Shown here piece after piece: positions 8,036 to 16,709 of a DNA stretch of 64,000 bases (positions are counted from its first letter, which is position 1; each line of letters opens with the position of its first letter). The stretch lies in contig NZ_JH636049.1 of the NCBI RefSeq assembly GCF_000258175.1, positions 2,519,482 through 2,583,481 on the forward strand, written 5' to 3'. A model generated the notes under the pieces. The model was given only the letters and a program-made list of their open reading frames with translations, had not been told where the DNA came from and did no database searches. Origin of the DNA: Saccharomonospora xinjiangensis XJ-54. GTDB taxonomy: Bacteria > Actinomycetota > Actinomycetes > Mycobacteriales > Pseudonocardiaceae. A program made the translations under genes and the position numbers.

Positions 8036-9166
8036 TCAGCCTCGCAGACGTTGCGCTGCCTCTCTGCCCGGCGCGGTGTGCTCCCTCGGGACGGAATCGG
8101 GGTCCACCGATGCCGCAGCGGTGCGGTCGGTGTCGCCCGCGGTCAGCTCGGCGTCCATCGGTGTGGAGCGTTTGAGCAGCGCGAGAGCGATCGGGCCGAG
8201 TTCGTGGTGCTGCGCCACGCTGCCCACGCGTCCGACGGTGCGCTCGCCGAGTCGCACGGGGTCGCCGGTCTCGGGGTAGATCTCCTGCGAGCCGTCGAGG
8301 TGCAGCAGCACCATGGTGCGGGGTGGCTTGCCGACGTTGTGCACCTTCGCGACGGTCTCCTGCCCCCGGTAGCAGCCCTTGGCGACGTGGGCGGCCGAGC
8401 CGATCCAGTTGACCTCGTGCGGAATGGTGCGCTCGTCGGTGTCCACGCCCAGCTTCGGGCGCAGCGACTCGACGCGCAGGGCGTCGAATGCCCACGAACC
8501 CGCGGGACGCGCTCCGGCGTCGGTGAGTCTCGTCCACCATTCGCCGAGTTGCTGCCTCGGAATCAGCAGGTCCACACTCGACGGTCCAGGCCACGGCATC
8601 CGCCTTGCGACCCCTCCTTCGAACCGCGCCACCGCGTACGGGCCTGTGCCGAGTTCGATGCCGAACCGGGCGAGCAGCGAGGGCACCTCAGGGCCGAGGA
8701 GGGTCAGCATCGCCCAGTCATCGGTCGCGTCGAGGATCTCGACCTTCGACCAGAACTTCATGGCTTCGAAGTATTCGAGCAGTGTCTGCTTCTCGCCGCC
8801 CTTCGGCAACGCCGTGGTGGCCGTGGCGCCGGGATCGGTGTCGAGGAAGACCTTCTCGCCGATGTGGGCGAGGACGAGGTGCGCGTCGATACGGCCCTGG
8901 CTGTCGAGCACGAGCGCCTCGGTGCCCTCGCCGTCGCGGAGCCCCGTGACGTGCTGGGAGATCACCAGGTGCAGCCACGAGAGCCGTTCCTCGCCGGTCA
9001 CCGTGATGATCTGCCGGTGTGACCGATCGACGACGGCCACGCCGCGTGTGGCGGTGCGCTGCTCGGCGAACGGATCACCCCAGTGCCATGGCACGCCGGC
9101 ATCGGGATGGTCGTCGGGAGGTGCGACGGCGCCGGGACGCCTCAGCAGCGGAGACTCATACGCCAT
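8036..9166 (-). CDS. ygfZ: YgfZ/GcvT-fold folate-binding Fe-S maintenance protein
   Basis: A 376-residue member of the GcvT-like aminomethyltransferase fold. The diagnostic YgfZ motif KGCYRGQE is at residues 263-270, with its conserved cysteine C266. In other bacteria YgfZ binds tetrahydrofolate and supports assembly or repair of some Fe-S enzymes. I chose the ATG at 9166 (MAYESPLLRRPGA), which leaves about 50 bp to the divergent PLP-enzyme gene. It heads a likely operon ygfZ-rsiG-asparaginase. The M. tuberculosis counterpart is, as I recall, Rv0811c, next to a pabC homologue as here. Confidence 0.9.
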   Translation of the reverse strand: MAYESPLLRRPGAVAPPDDHPDAGVPWHWGDPFAEQRTATRGVAVVDRSHRQIITVTGEERLSWLHLVISQHVTGLRDGEGTEALVLDSQGRIDAHLVLAHIGEKVFLDTDPGATATTALPKGGEKQTLLEYFEAMKFWSKVEILDATDDWAMLTLLGPEVPSLLARFGIELGTGPYAVARFEGGVARRMPWPGPSSVDLLIPRQQLGEWWTRLTDAGARPAGSWAFDALRVESLRPKLGVDTDERTIPHEVNWIGSAAHVAKGCYRGQETVAKVHNVGKPPRTMVLLHLDGSQEIYPETGDPVRLGERTVGRVGSVAQHHELGPIALALLKRSTPMDAELTAGDTDRTAAASVDPDSVPREHTAPGREAAQRLRG

Positions 9167-9215
9167 ACTCCGATCGTAGGCTGGATCGCATACGGCCGGT
9201 GAGTACGGTGGTGCC

Positions 9216-10061
9216 ATGCGCGTATTGGCCTTTCTCGACGGCACACTCGGAGACCCCGCCCAGCCGTACATCCGGGTGGACAACACCGGAGTCCTGCGAG
9301 GCGACGGCATCTTCGAAACGGTCCTCGTCGTGGACGGTCGGCCGAGGGAACTCGGCCCTCACCTCGACCGGCTCGCGCGCTCGGCGGCGATGCTCGACCT
9401 CCCCGAGCCCGACCTCACCGCGTGGGAGCACGCGGTGCAGCAGGTGATCGACAACTGGGATGGATCGCCGGAGATCGCCGTCAAGCTCGTCTACACCCGG
9501 GGCTCCGAGGGCGACCCGGACGCCGAGCCCTTCTGTTACGCGCTGGGCATGGACATCGACGACAAGGTCAAGAGGGCCAGGGCCGAAGGTATCGCCGTGG
9601 TGAGTCTCGATCGCGGGTTCGGGCCTGAGGTCGTGGAGCGGGCTCCGTGGCTTCTGCTCGGCGCCAAGACACTGTCGTACGCCGTGAACCTCGCCGCTCT
9701 GCGCGAGGCCGCCCGGCGGGGAGCCGACGACGTCGTCTTCACCGCAACGGACGGCTCTGTGCTCGAAGGACCGACCTCCACCGTCGTCCTCGCCAAGGGG
9801 CGGACGCTGTACACGCCGCCGCCCACGGTCGGCATCCTGCCCGGCACCACGCAGCGTGCCGTGTTCAGGGCCGCGGAGTCGGCAGGCTGGGCCGTGAAGA
9901 TCGAGAACATCCCTGCCGACGAACTCTTGACCGCCGACGGGTTGTTCCTGGTGTCGTCGGTGCGGAAGGTGACGAGGGTCCACACGCTCGACGGCACGCG
10001 GCTGGCCGACTCGACGGCCATCCACCGCGAACTGTGCGACGCCTACGAGGCGCAGTACTGA
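9216..10061 (+). CDS. pabC: Class IV PLP enzyme, aminodeoxychorismate lyase-like (PabC)
   Basis: A 281-residue fold-type IV PLP enzyme. It has the early RGDGIFETVLVVDGRP motif (28-43), the PLP lysine K151 in LLLGAKTLSYAVN, and the cofactor-phosphate loop EGPTSTVV (184-191). Closest by context to aminodeoxychorismate lyase, which releases pyruvate to give 4-aminobenzoate for folate synthesis; in M. tuberculosis the syntenic gene is Rv0812. A D-amino-acid or branched-chain aminotransferase cannot be excluded from sequence alone. Adjacent, divergently, to the folate-dependent YgfZ, which fits a folate link. Confidence 0.83.
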   Translation: MRVLAFLDGTLGDPAQPYIRVDNTGVLRGDGIFETVLVVDGRPRELGPHLDRLARSAAMLDLPEPDLTAWEHAVQQVIDNWDGSPEIAVKLVYTRGSEGDPDAEPFCYALGMDIDDKVKRARAEGIAVVSLDRGFGPEVVERAPWLLLGAKTLSYAVNLAALREAARRGADDVVFTATDGSVLEGPTSTVVLAKGRTLYTPPPTVGILPGTTQRAVFRAAESAGWAVKIENIPADELLTADGLFLVSSVRKVTRVHTLDGTRLADSTAIHRELCDAYEAQY

Positions 10062-10085
10062 GGGAGAGGTGTCGGCCGACCGGCC

Positions 10086-10700
10086 TCAGCCGACGACGCG
10101 CTGGAGCAGCGCGGAGCAGTGCGGGGTCATCGGCTGCCCCACCATCGCGCGTTCCTCGACCCAGCCGAGGTCACCGTTGTTGACGAGGCCGTACAGCCTC
10201 TTCGCGGCGGTGACCTCCTTGGCGCTGGCGGACCGCACGACGGCGTCCGTGCCGAGTTCCCACGCCGTCTGGCTCTTCGGCCTTCCGTAGTACAACTCGA
10301 CGATGCCGGTGGAGTGGGCCAGGAGGAGTTCGATCGTGTCGTCCGGCTGTGGACGCCACCAGCCCGTCTCACGCGCGGCGAGGCGAAGCACGTCACCGTT
10401 GTCGTCGAGCAGCCACGTCCGCGACTCGTGGTGGAGGAACGGCCTGCCGTCGTGGGCGATGGTGAGCTGCTGCGCGAAGCGGTAGGTGCGGTCGAGCGTG
10501 GGATAGCTGACCTCACCCTCGCCACGCCAGACGCCGACGAGCGGGAGCAGCGCCAGGCAGGCTTCGTTCAACTCGGCGCCTTCCCGCAGGTTCGCGGTGT
10601 CGCCGGGGATGGGCAGGTCGTCGAACTGCGGCACGTTGCGGTGGGCCGTCTTCTCGGCTCGCTCCGCGGCAGCCCGGATAGCGTCGTCGCCGCTTGTCAT
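10086..10700 (-). CDS. Nitrobindin-like heme-binding beta-barrel protein (FABP-like, DUF1794)
   Basis: A 204-residue protein. After a roughly 45-residue helical leader comes a lipocalin/FABP-like barrel with the nitrobindin signature [17 protein letters not shown] (about 51-67, GVWRGEG at 56-62). Near the C-terminus, H194 in [12 protein letters not shown] corresponds to the heme-ligand histidine. Nitrobindins bind ferric heme and react with NO or peroxynitrite. The M. tuberculosis syntenic gene is Rv0813c. It converges with pabC and is probably expressed with the small membrane protein and sulfur-transfer genes upstream. Confidence 0.88.
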   Translation of the reverse strand: MTSGDDAIRAAAERAEKTAHRNVPQFDDLPIPGDTANLREGAELNEACLALLPLVGVWRGEGEVSYPTLDRTYRFAQQLTIAHDGRPFLHHESRTWLLDDNGDVLRLAARETGWWRPQPDDTIELLLAHSTGIVELYYGRPKSQTAWELGTDAVVRSASAKEVTAAKRLYGLVNNGDLGWVEERAMVGQPMTPHCSALLQRVVG

Positions 10701-10814
10701 GACGTCGTGGCTCGCTGTCTCGGGAGTCGGTCGATGGCGATCGGGTGAGCGCGGCCGGTTCCGGTCAGTGCCGCCCGGTGTCGCGGGCTGTGGTCAGGCC
10801 GTGCCGGTCGTGAC

Positions 10815-10913
10815 TCAGCGCTGGTCGGAGTACAGGCGGTACACGACGTAGCCGCTGAACCACACGGTCGCGACGGCGGCCAGCACCAGCAGGGTCGTAA
10901 AGATAATCTCCAC
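10815..10913 (-). CDS. 32-residue single-pass membrane microprotein
   Basis: Minus-strand GTG at 10913 opens a 33-codon frame ending in TGA at 10815-10817. The peptide begins MEIIFTTLLVLAAVATVWF, then SGYVVYRLYSDQR: one hydrophobic helix with a short basic tail inside, ending in a polar C-terminus. It is too short for routine gene calling. I recall very similar tiny proteins (a FF..LLV..A..WF.GY..YRL hydrophobic helix) next to DUF1416/sulfurtransferase genes in other actinobacteria, which supports it as real; that memory is not verified here. No strong ribosome-binding site is visible. Function unknown. Confidence 0.65.
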   Translation of the reverse strand: MEIIFTTLLVLAAVATVWFSGYVVYRLYSDQR

Positions 10914-11024
10914 GGCCGAAGGATAACCCGCGAGCGAGGCTCGCCATCCGACCGGTCCCTGAGAGCCCCGACACACGGCCGCCCACCACTCGATGAGTGA
11001 GCGGCCCCGCGCCTTTTCGCCGGC

Positions 11025-11330
11025 TCAGCCGACAGTGATGTCCACCTTGTGCACGCCGGGTCCATCGGCCCGCACACTCGCCTCACCGTTGCCCTTCCGG
11101 TGCAGGGCCCGCACCGTCCACGCACCCTGCGCGGCGTAGAACCGGAAGTCGCCGTCCTGCGACGCCTGCACCTCGCCGGTGAACTCGCCTGCCGAGTCGA
11201 GCAGGCGAACGTAGGCGCCGCCGAGCGGGCCTTCGGCTCCTGTCACCCTGCCAGCCACGACGACCTGCCCTCGCGTGTCCTCGTCGGCCGAGGTCGCCGT
11301 CTGCTCCGGTGCTCCGCAACTGTCCGTCAT
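11025..11330 (-). CDS. DUF1416 protein (SseC-like)
   Basis: A 101-residue protein with a cysteine near the start (MTDSCGAPEQ) and a small beta-sandwich domain: RGQVVVAGRVTGAEGPLGGA, YVRLLDSAGEFTGEV, FRFYAAQGAWTVRALH. This is the DUF1416 family, called SseC in M. tuberculosis (Rv0814c), always encoded next to a rhodanese. Its ATG at 11330 overlaps the sulfurtransferase stop, so the two are translationally coupled. A role as partner or acceptor in sulfur transfer is likely but unproven. Confidence 0.88.
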   Translation of the reverse strand: MTDSCGAPEQTATSADEDTRGQVVVAGRVTGAEGPLGGAYVRLLDSAGEFTGEVQASQDGDFRFYAAQGAWTVRALHRKGNGEASVRADGPGVHKVDITVG

Positions 11331-12166
11331 CGCTGCTCTCCCGTCTCGACAGGCACGCCGACCAGCGAACCGTACTCGGTCCACGAGCCGTCGTAGTTCT
11401 TCACGTCCGAAAGGCCGATCAGCTCGTGCAGTGCGAACCACGTGTGGCTCGACCGCTCGCCGATGCGGCAGTACGCGATGGTCGGCTTGGAGGTGTCGAG
11501 CCCTGCCTCCTTGTACAGCTGCTCCAACTCCTCCGCCGACTTGAACGTGCCGTCCTCGTTGGCGGCCTTCGACCACGGCACGTTGATCGCACTCGGGATG
11601 TGGCCGCCACGCTGCGCGGCCTCCTGCGGCAGGTGTGCGGGGGCGAGCAGCTTGCCCGAGAACTCGTCGGGCGAGCGGACGTCCACGAGGTTCTTCGTGC
11701 CGATCGCCTGCACGACCTCGTCGCGGAACGCCCGCAGCGAGTGGTCCTGCTCCTTCGCCGTGTAGTCGGTGCGCGCGCGGCGCACCTCGTCGGCGGACAG
11801 CGCGCGGCCGTCGAGTTCCCACTTCTTGCGCCCGCCGTCCAGCAGCTTCACCGCTTCGTGGCCGTACAGCCTGAAGTACCAGTACGCGTAGGCGGCGAAC
11901 CAGTTGTTGTTGCCGCCGTAGAGGATCACGAGGTCGTCGTTCGCGATGCCCTTCGCGGACATCAGCTCCTCGAAGCCCTTGCGATCGACGAAGTCACGCC
12001 GCACGGGGTCCTGGAGCTCGTCCCTCCAGTCGATCTTGACGGCGCCGGGGATGTGGCCACCGTCGTAGGCGGTGGTGTCCTCGTCAACCTCGACGAACAC
12101 GATTCCGGGCGTGTCGAGGTTCTCCTCGGCCCAGTCGGCGGTGACCAGGACGTCTTCACGGCTCAT
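11327..12166 (-). CDS. Thiosulfate/3-mercaptopyruvate sulfurtransferase (rhodanese, CysA/SseA type)
   Basis: A 279-residue two-domain rhodanese. The N-terminal inactive domain has AYDGGHIPGAVKIDW and the C-terminal domain holds the catalytic loop CRIGERS at residues 233-239, with C233 as the persulfide-carrying residue. It transfers sulfane sulfur from thiosulfate or mercaptopyruvate to acceptors such as cyanide or thiols. I prefer the ATG at 12166 (MSREDVLVTADW) over a GTG four codons upstream, because GGAAGTGAG sits at a usable distance. It overlaps DUF1416 by 4 bp. Syntenic with M. tuberculosis cysA2 (Rv0815c). Confidence 0.9.
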   Translation of the reverse strand: MSREDVLVTADWAEENLDTPGIVFVEVDEDTTAYDGGHIPGAVKIDWRDELQDPVRRDFVDRKGFEELMSAKGIANDDLVILYGGNNNWFAAYAYWYFRLYGHEAVKLLDGGRKKWELDGRALSADEVRRARTDYTAKEQDHSLRAFRDEVVQAIGTKNLVDVRSPDEFSGKLLAPAHLPQEAAQRGGHIPSAINVPWSKAANEDGTFKSAEELEQLYKEAGLDTSKPTIAYCRIGERSSHTWFALHELIGLSDVKNYDGSWTEYGSLVGVPVETGEQR

Positions 12167-12227
12167 GACGGCACTCACTTCCTTCTCTTCGGGAAAAACT
12201 GGGCGAGGGGATCACTACTCGACCCCG

Positions 12228-12549
12228 TCAGGTGCGCCTGGTTCGTGGTGTGACCCGTCGCAGCAGCGGATACACCTCGCAACCGAGACAGAAGCCGAAC
12301 GCGAGCGTTGAGGAACGCGGCGAGCGAGGCGAGGGCGGTGGCGGGCCGCAGTCTTGGTGTGATCAGTGCGCGGTAGGGCACCGAGTACAGGGCAAGGCTC
12401 AGGCCCGCGAAGGCCCCGACGGCGAACACGATGGTCAGTGCTGCCGGCAGTGACCGCCACTCGGTGATCAGGACGATCGCGAGGACCGCGGTGGTTACCG
12501 AGGCGGCGAACCGGGGGCCACGCGGGTCCACGGCTCCTCCTGCGGACAT
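12228..12549 (-). pseudogene. Decayed DUF4395 membrane protein gene (frameshift plus internal deletion)
   Basis: From ATG 12549 the frame gives MSAGGAVDPRGPRFAASVTT, then a hydrophobic segment, VFAVGAFAGL, and LASLAAFLNA. Here the expected conserved ending is lost in frame. Dropping one base after the LNA codons (around 12317) restores AFGFCLGCEVYPLLRRV and a stop at 12228-12230. DUF4395 proteins normally have a second pair of membrane helices before the LNA-FGFCLGCE motif; about 30 residues seem to be missing after LITPRLRP. The unshifted frame instead runs to 12175 with an unrelated basic tail. DUF4395 genes commonly sit between thioredoxin and rhodanese genes, exactly as here. A sequencing error could explain the frameshift but not the shortening. 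Confidence 0.7.
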
Positions 12550-12669
12550 CTCACCTCCGATACGCCGACCGCAGGCTTCCGCTTGAGCTCGCCGAAGGAC
12601 ACAGGCTGCTCCGCACGCGGCACAGGTCAACGGCGCGCCGTTGCGTCAGGAGGTAGAGCGGCAGCCTCG

Positions 12670-13203
12670 TCACGAGCCCGAGGGTACTGATCCGGACACC
12701 TCGTGGGGAAGCGTGTTCATCCTGTGAGACGCGACGTGTGGCTCAAGGGCCTTCCGTAGCGCTGCGAGCTTCGGCACACCGCCGACCCGCAGCAACTCGG
12801 TGCCGTCAGCCTCGAACGCGATCGTGGTGGGTGTGCGCAGCACCCGCAGTGCCTCGGCGACCTCCGGCCGTTCGGTGAGGTCGAGTTCGACGTGCCTGAG
12901 TCGCTCGGTGCCCGCCGCGACCGTGGACAGCACGGCGCGGGCGTGGCGGCACGGTGCGCAGAAGGTGCTGGACAACTGCACGAGCGTGACAGCGTCGGGG
13001 GCGAGCAGGTCGGCGACGGCGGCGGGGAGCCGGTTCGGCCGGTGCTCGTGCTCTGTGGCAGGAGTCGCCGACGGTTCGGAGAATTCCGACGGTGTTGCCG
13101 ATAACATGGTGGGGCGGCGGATCCTCCCGTTGCGCAGGGACAGCAGAGCGCCCGCGAGCACGCCGACGGTGAGCGTGCCCGCGAGCACGAGAATGCCGGT
13201 CAC
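12670..13203 (-). CDS. Membrane-anchored thioredoxin-like protein
   Basis: A 177-residue protein with an N-terminal membrane helix (about residues 3-23), a roughly 40-residue linker and a thioredoxin fold with the redox motif C82-A-P-C85 in SSTFCAPCRHARAV. A cis-proline-type segment LRTPTTIAFEADG follows. Probably reduces disulfides or persulfides on the cell-surface side or at the membrane, in support of the sulfurtransferase/DUF1416 genes downstream. M. tuberculosis Rv0816c (ThiX) is the positional counterpart. The tail after residue 155 is not part of the fold. Confidence 0.85.
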   Translation of the reverse strand: MTGILVLAGTLTVGVLAGALLSLRNGRIRRPTMLSATPSEFSEPSATPATEHEHRPNRLPAAVADLLAPDAVTLVQLSSTFCAPCRHARAVLSTVAAGTERLRHVELDLTERPEVAEALRVLRTPTTIAFEADGTELLRVGGVPKLAALRKALEPHVASHRMNTLPHEVSGSVPSGS

Positions 13204-13235
13204 GACAGTTCGGTCACGACAGTTCTTGCGGCCGT

Positions 13236-14138
13236 TCAGCCGCCGACGGCGCCGGCGACACCCGCGAACGTGACGTTTTCGGCCTCGCCGTGCAGCGTCA
13301 GCGAGCCGGACTCCACCCTGATCGCGGTCGGCGTCACCGTGAACGGCATGTCACCCGCGTTGATGTCGGCCTCGAAGTTCGGCAGCAGCGCACGCTGCAC
13401 CTCGTCGGGCACCACGGTGGTCTCCTTGTCGTTGCCGAACTGGAGGCGATGCGGTGTGATGCGGATCGTCGTGCCGTCCAACTCGATCATGGCGAAGGCG
13501 AAGATCTCGATGCGTTCGCCCGCGATGTCCACCTTGCCGGAAAGGCGCACACCGGCGGTCGATTCGTCGCTGTCCTGCTCGGTCTGCGCCTGCTCCTCGG
13601 CGTCCACACCCTCGCCGTGCAGCACGTACGCCTTCGACGACGGTTCGATGCTCAGGTCGTCGATGTTCGTCAGCGGGGCGACCCTGGCGATGTCGCTGGC
13701 CTTCAGCGTGATCTCACCGGCGAGCCTGCCGATCTCGACGCCGTTTACGTTGCCTGAGGTGAGGTCGGACAGTGGCGCGGTGACGTCGTGAAGATCGGCA
13801 CGCACGGTGATGTCCTGCAACTCCTGCACCCGCACGCCGTTCGCACTGATACCGATGTGACCGTATTCGCCCGACAATGCCTGTGTGGCGAACGGGAACC
13901 CGTGGATTTCCACAGCGGGGTCCTGATCGAGATCGAGTTGTTCGCGAGCCTTTTGTGACACCGTGTGTTCGGCGAAGGTCGCCGCGGCGAAGTCGGCGCC
14001 AACCAGGAGTCCCAGCAGCACCACAAGCACGATCACGATGCGCTTCACCCGACGTCGGCCCCTTGTCCCGCTCGACTGCGCCCTCTCGGTTACCGCGGTG
14101 TTCACAATCACATCCGTTCTGTTAAAAGCATGTTTCAC
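13236..14138 (-). CDS. lmeA: LmeA-like DUF2993 protein (lipomannan elongation)
   Basis: A protein of up to 300 residues with an N-terminal transmembrane anchor (about 32-50) and an exported DUF2993 domain. The domain has [33 protein letters not shown], a low-complexity acidic Gln/Glu insert in the middle, and [21 protein letters not shown] at the end. In mycobacteria the orthologue (Rv0817c, LmeA) is needed for elongation of the mannan backbone of lipomannan. Three GTG starts (14138, 14111, 14105) are possible; none has a convincing Shine-Dalgarno sequence, so the exact start is uncertain. Divergent from glnR with about 120 bp between. Confidence 0.8.
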   Translation of the reverse strand: MKHAFNRTDVIVNTAVTERAQSSGTRGRRRVKRIVIVLVVLLGLLVGADFAAATFAEHTVSQKAREQLDLDQDPAVEIHGFPFATQALSGEYGHIGISANGVRVQELQDITVRADLHDVTAPLSDLTSGNVNGVEIGRLAGEITLKASDIARVAPLTNIDDLSIEPSSKAYVLHGEGVDAEEQAQTEQDSDESTAGVRLSGKVDIAGERIEIFAFAMIELDGTTIRITPHRLQFGNDKETTVVPDEVQRALLPNFEADINAGDMPFTVTPTAIRVESGSLTLHGEAENVTFAGVAGAVGG

Positions 14139-14261
14139 CGGCCCCGAATTGGTGTGATGCCGGTTCCAGAACCGCTGTGGCCGCAGGAGTCGGCACTATT
14201 CTCGATCGAACCGGGACATCGTTTCGGTGTCCGACGCGAATGCCTGCGCGAGGTGGTGGCC

Positions 14262-14993
14262 ATGAGCCTGGACCTGTTGGTACTGACCCCGGAACAGCGA
14301 GCCACGTCCGTCCTCCCCGCACTCGAACTGCTGCCGCATACGGTACGGGTCCGCGCGCCGGAGGTCACCGCCGTCCTCGACGCCGGGCACTGCGACGTCG
14401 TCGTCGTTGACGCGCGCAGCGACCTCGCTTCGGCCAAGAGCCTGTGCAGGCTGCTCAGTAGTTCCCAGGGGGCGGACAGCTCGACCCCGGTGATCGCGGT
14501 GGTCGGCGAAGGCGGGCTCGTGACCGTGAACTCCGAGTGGCACACCGATGACATTGTGCTCCCCTCAGCGGGCCCCGCCGAGCTGGATGCTCGATTGAGG
14601 CTGGTCACCACCCGCGAGGGTGCCTCGGCTGTGGCCGAAGCCGAACTGAGGGTCGGTGACCTGGTGATCGACGAGGGCACCTACACCGCACGGCTTCGTA
14701 AGCGCACGCTCGAACTGACGTACAAGGAGTTCGAGCTGCTGAAGTACCTCGCGCAGCATGCGGGGCGCGTGTTCACCAGGGCGCAGCTGCTCCAGGAGGT
14801 GTGGGGCTACGACTTCTTCGGCGGCACGCGGACGGTGGACGTCCACGTCCGCCGCCTCCGGGCCAAGCTCGGCCCCGAGCACGAGCAGATGATCGGCACC
14901 GTGCGCAACGTGGGCTACAAGTTCGAACGCCCGGCCAAGGCCGCGAAGGTGTCTGGGTTCGCCGATGAGGCGCAGGAGCTGATCCCTCGCTGA
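14262..14993 (+). CDS. glnR: GlnR, OmpR-family global nitrogen regulator
   Basis: A 243-residue atypical response regulator. The receiver half starts [12 protein letters not shown] and contains [16 protein letters not shown] and [13 protein letters not shown], with Asp50 at the position of the conserved but usually unphosphorylated Asp of GlnR. The C-terminal winged helix has [40 protein letters not shown] and a final GYKFER. In actinobacteria GlnR controls glutamine synthetase, ammonium uptake and other nitrogen genes. I chose ATG 14262, preceded by GAGGTGG; longer readings start within the lmeA promoter. Position matches M. tuberculosis Rv0818. Confidence 0.9.
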   Translation: MSLDLLVLTPEQRATSVLPALELLPHTVRVRAPEVTAVLDAGHCDVVVVDARSDLASAKSLCRLLSSSQGADSSTPVIAVVGEGGLVTVNSEWHTDDIVLPSAGPAELDARLRLVTTREGASAVAEAELRVGDLVIDEGTYTARLRKRTLELTYKEFELLKYLAQHAGRVFTRAQLLQEVWGYDFFGGTRTVDVHVRRLRAKLGPEHEQMIGTVRNVGYKFERPAKAAKVSGFADEAQELIPR

Positions 14994-15032
14994 AGCCCCG
15001 GACCGCCGAAGCCATCTCGTCTTCGAGGCGGG

Positions 15033-15713
15033 GTGGCTTCCGCCGAGACGGCCCTGCGGGAGGTTCTGCGGCGCCGTTCGGTGCTGGTGATCCTGCTGCT
15101 TCTGCCGCTGGCGTTCTACCTCAGCAGGCGTGGGGACCACCTCGGCCAGTCGATCCGCTTCGTCTGCCTCGGCCTCGGCTGGGCTCTGAGCACGGCCGCG
15201 TTGTTCGCGGGCAACTCCAGCAGACCTATCGAGCCGCGACTGCGCCTTTCGGGTTACCGCAGCCATCATCTCTACCTCGGCAGGCTCGGGGCGCTGTGGC
15301 TTCTCGGCGTCGTCCTCTCCGCGCCGTACTTCCTGCTGATCGTCGTGGACCAGCCCGATGTCCGGCACGGTCCCGTCGCTCTCATCATGGCGATCACCGT
15401 GCTCGTCTCGGCGCCGTTCGGGCTCGCCCTCAGCGCGGTGCTGCCCCGGGAATTGGAAGGCACACTCATCCTGCTCGCCGTGACCGGCTTGCAGATGATG
15501 GCCGACCCGGCGACCTCACTGGCGAAGGCGCTGCCGTTCTGGTTCAGCAGGGAGATCGCGACCTACGCCGTCGATGGCGTGGACGAGGCGTACCTGCTGC
15601 GGGGACTAGCGCACGGAGCGTTCTGCACGGTGGCGCTCCTGCTCGTCGTCGCGGCTGCGTTCGCCCTGCGGTTGAGGCGGCGTCCGCACCTGCGGTTCGT
15701 GCCGTCCCGCTGA
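15033..15713 (+). CDS. ABC-2-like integral membrane protein, no ATPase partner nearby
   Basis: A 226-residue protein with six hydrophobic segments (about 18-33, 43-60, 85-106, 115-136, 142-158 and 195-215). It resembles ABC-2 type permeases or integral membrane proteins of similar topology: a basic first loop (LREVLRRRSVLVILLLLPL), long helix pairs and a basic C-terminus. No ATP-binding gene is adjacent. It sits between glnR and mshD, a place where the otherwise matching mycobacterial order has no gene, and 27 bp upstream of mshD. Start GTG 15033 has a GAGGCG ribosome-binding site. Function unknown. Confidence 0.65.
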   Translation: MASAETALREVLRRRSVLVILLLLPLAFYLSRRGDHLGQSIRFVCLGLGWALSTAALFAGNSSRPIEPRLRLSGYRSHHLYLGRLGALWLLGVVLSAPYFLLIVVDQPDVRHGPVALIMAITVLVSAPFGLALSAVLPRELEGTLILLAVTGLQMMADPATSLAKALPFWFSREIATYAVDGVDEAYLLRGLAHGAFCTVALLLVVAAAFALRLRRRPHLRFVPSR

Positions 15714-15740
15714 CGGCGTCCGCACGGCTAGGGTGAGATC

Positions 15741-16664
15741 ATGCGCGACTTCGTGTGGGCCGACGAGCTGACCGACGAGCAGGACGATGACGTGCGGGGG
15801 CTGCTGCTGGCCGCCCGCGAGACGGACGGCAGGCCCGACATCGAGCCGGGTGGCTCGCTGCCCGGTGAGTTCGCAGGCCCGCGACACCTGCTGTGCCGCG
15901 TCGGCGACGGCTCCTCCGGCTCGTTGGCGGCATACGCGCACGTCGATGTCCAGGGCGACGCATTCGGCAGGAAGGTCGCCGAGCTGATCGTGCATCCCGC
16001 CCACCGGCGGCAGGGCCACGGAACGGAGGTTCTCGCGGAGGTTCTGCGCGCGGCCACGGGAGCGCTGCGCGTGTGGGCGCACGGTGACCACCCGGCCGCG
16101 GCGAGGCTCGCCGAGCGGTTCTCTCTGAAGCGGGTTCGGGAACTGCTCGTCATGGGGGCGTCGTCGGCCGAGCACGAGTGGCCTGAGCCGGAACTTCCCT
16201 CAGGCGTGCGGCTTCGGACGTTCGTCCCCGGCCGAGACGAACAGGCCGTCATCGACGTGAACGCGAGGGCGTTCGACTGGCACCCCGAACAGAGTGCCTT
16301 CGACGTGGAAGCGCTGCTGGCGGCGCAGCGGGAGAGCTGGTTCGACCCGAACGGCTTCTTCCTCGCCGAGAACGGCGACGGCCGCGTGATCGGTTTCCAC
16401 TGGACCAAGGTGCATCCGGCCAACCCCAAGCGATTTGGGGGGCTCCCTGTCGGCGAGGTGTACGTCGTCGGCGTCGATCCCGACGCACAGGGCGGCGGGC
16501 TCGGCAAGGCGCTGACCCTCGCCGGGCTGCGGCACCTCCGCGACCTCGGCCTCGGCCGGATCATTCTCTACGTCGAGGGGGACAACGCTCCCGCCGTCGC
16601 CGTCTACCGGAAGCTGGGTTTCTCCACCGTCGAGACCGACGTCCAGTACGAGAAAGGGTCGTGA
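15741..16664 (+). CDS. mshD: Mycothiol synthase (MshD)
   Basis: A 307-residue protein made of two GNAT domains. Domain one has the acetyl-CoA loop RRQGHG at 89-94 (VAELIVHPAHRRQGHGTEVL). Domain two has VGEVYVVGVDPDAQGGGLG at about 237-255 and a C-terminal VYRKLGFSTVETDVQYE. MshD acetylates the cysteinyl amine of desacetylmycothiol, the last step of mycothiol synthesis in actinobacteria. Size and both acetyl-CoA motifs match M. tuberculosis Rv0819. The start ATG at 15741 follows GGGTGAG. It converges on pstB. Confidence 0.93.
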   Translation: MRDFVWADELTDEQDDDVRGLLLAARETDGRPDIEPGGSLPGEFAGPRHLLCRVGDGSSGSLAAYAHVDVQGDAFGRKVAELIVHPAHRRQGHGTEVLAEVLRAATGALRVWAHGDHPAAARLAERFSLKRVRELLVMGASSAEHEWPEPELPSGVRLRTFVPGRDEQAVIDVNARAFDWHPEQSAFDVEALLAAQRESWFDPNGFFLAENGDGRVIGFHWTKVHPANPKRFGGLPVGEVYVVGVDPDAQGGGLGKALTLAGLRHLRDLGLGRIILYVEGDNAPAVAVYRKLGFSTVETDVQYEKGS

Positions 16665-16709
16665 GCGAGGCCGTTGGCCCCGCCCACGACCCTCGCGCCG
16701 CGGTGTCCC

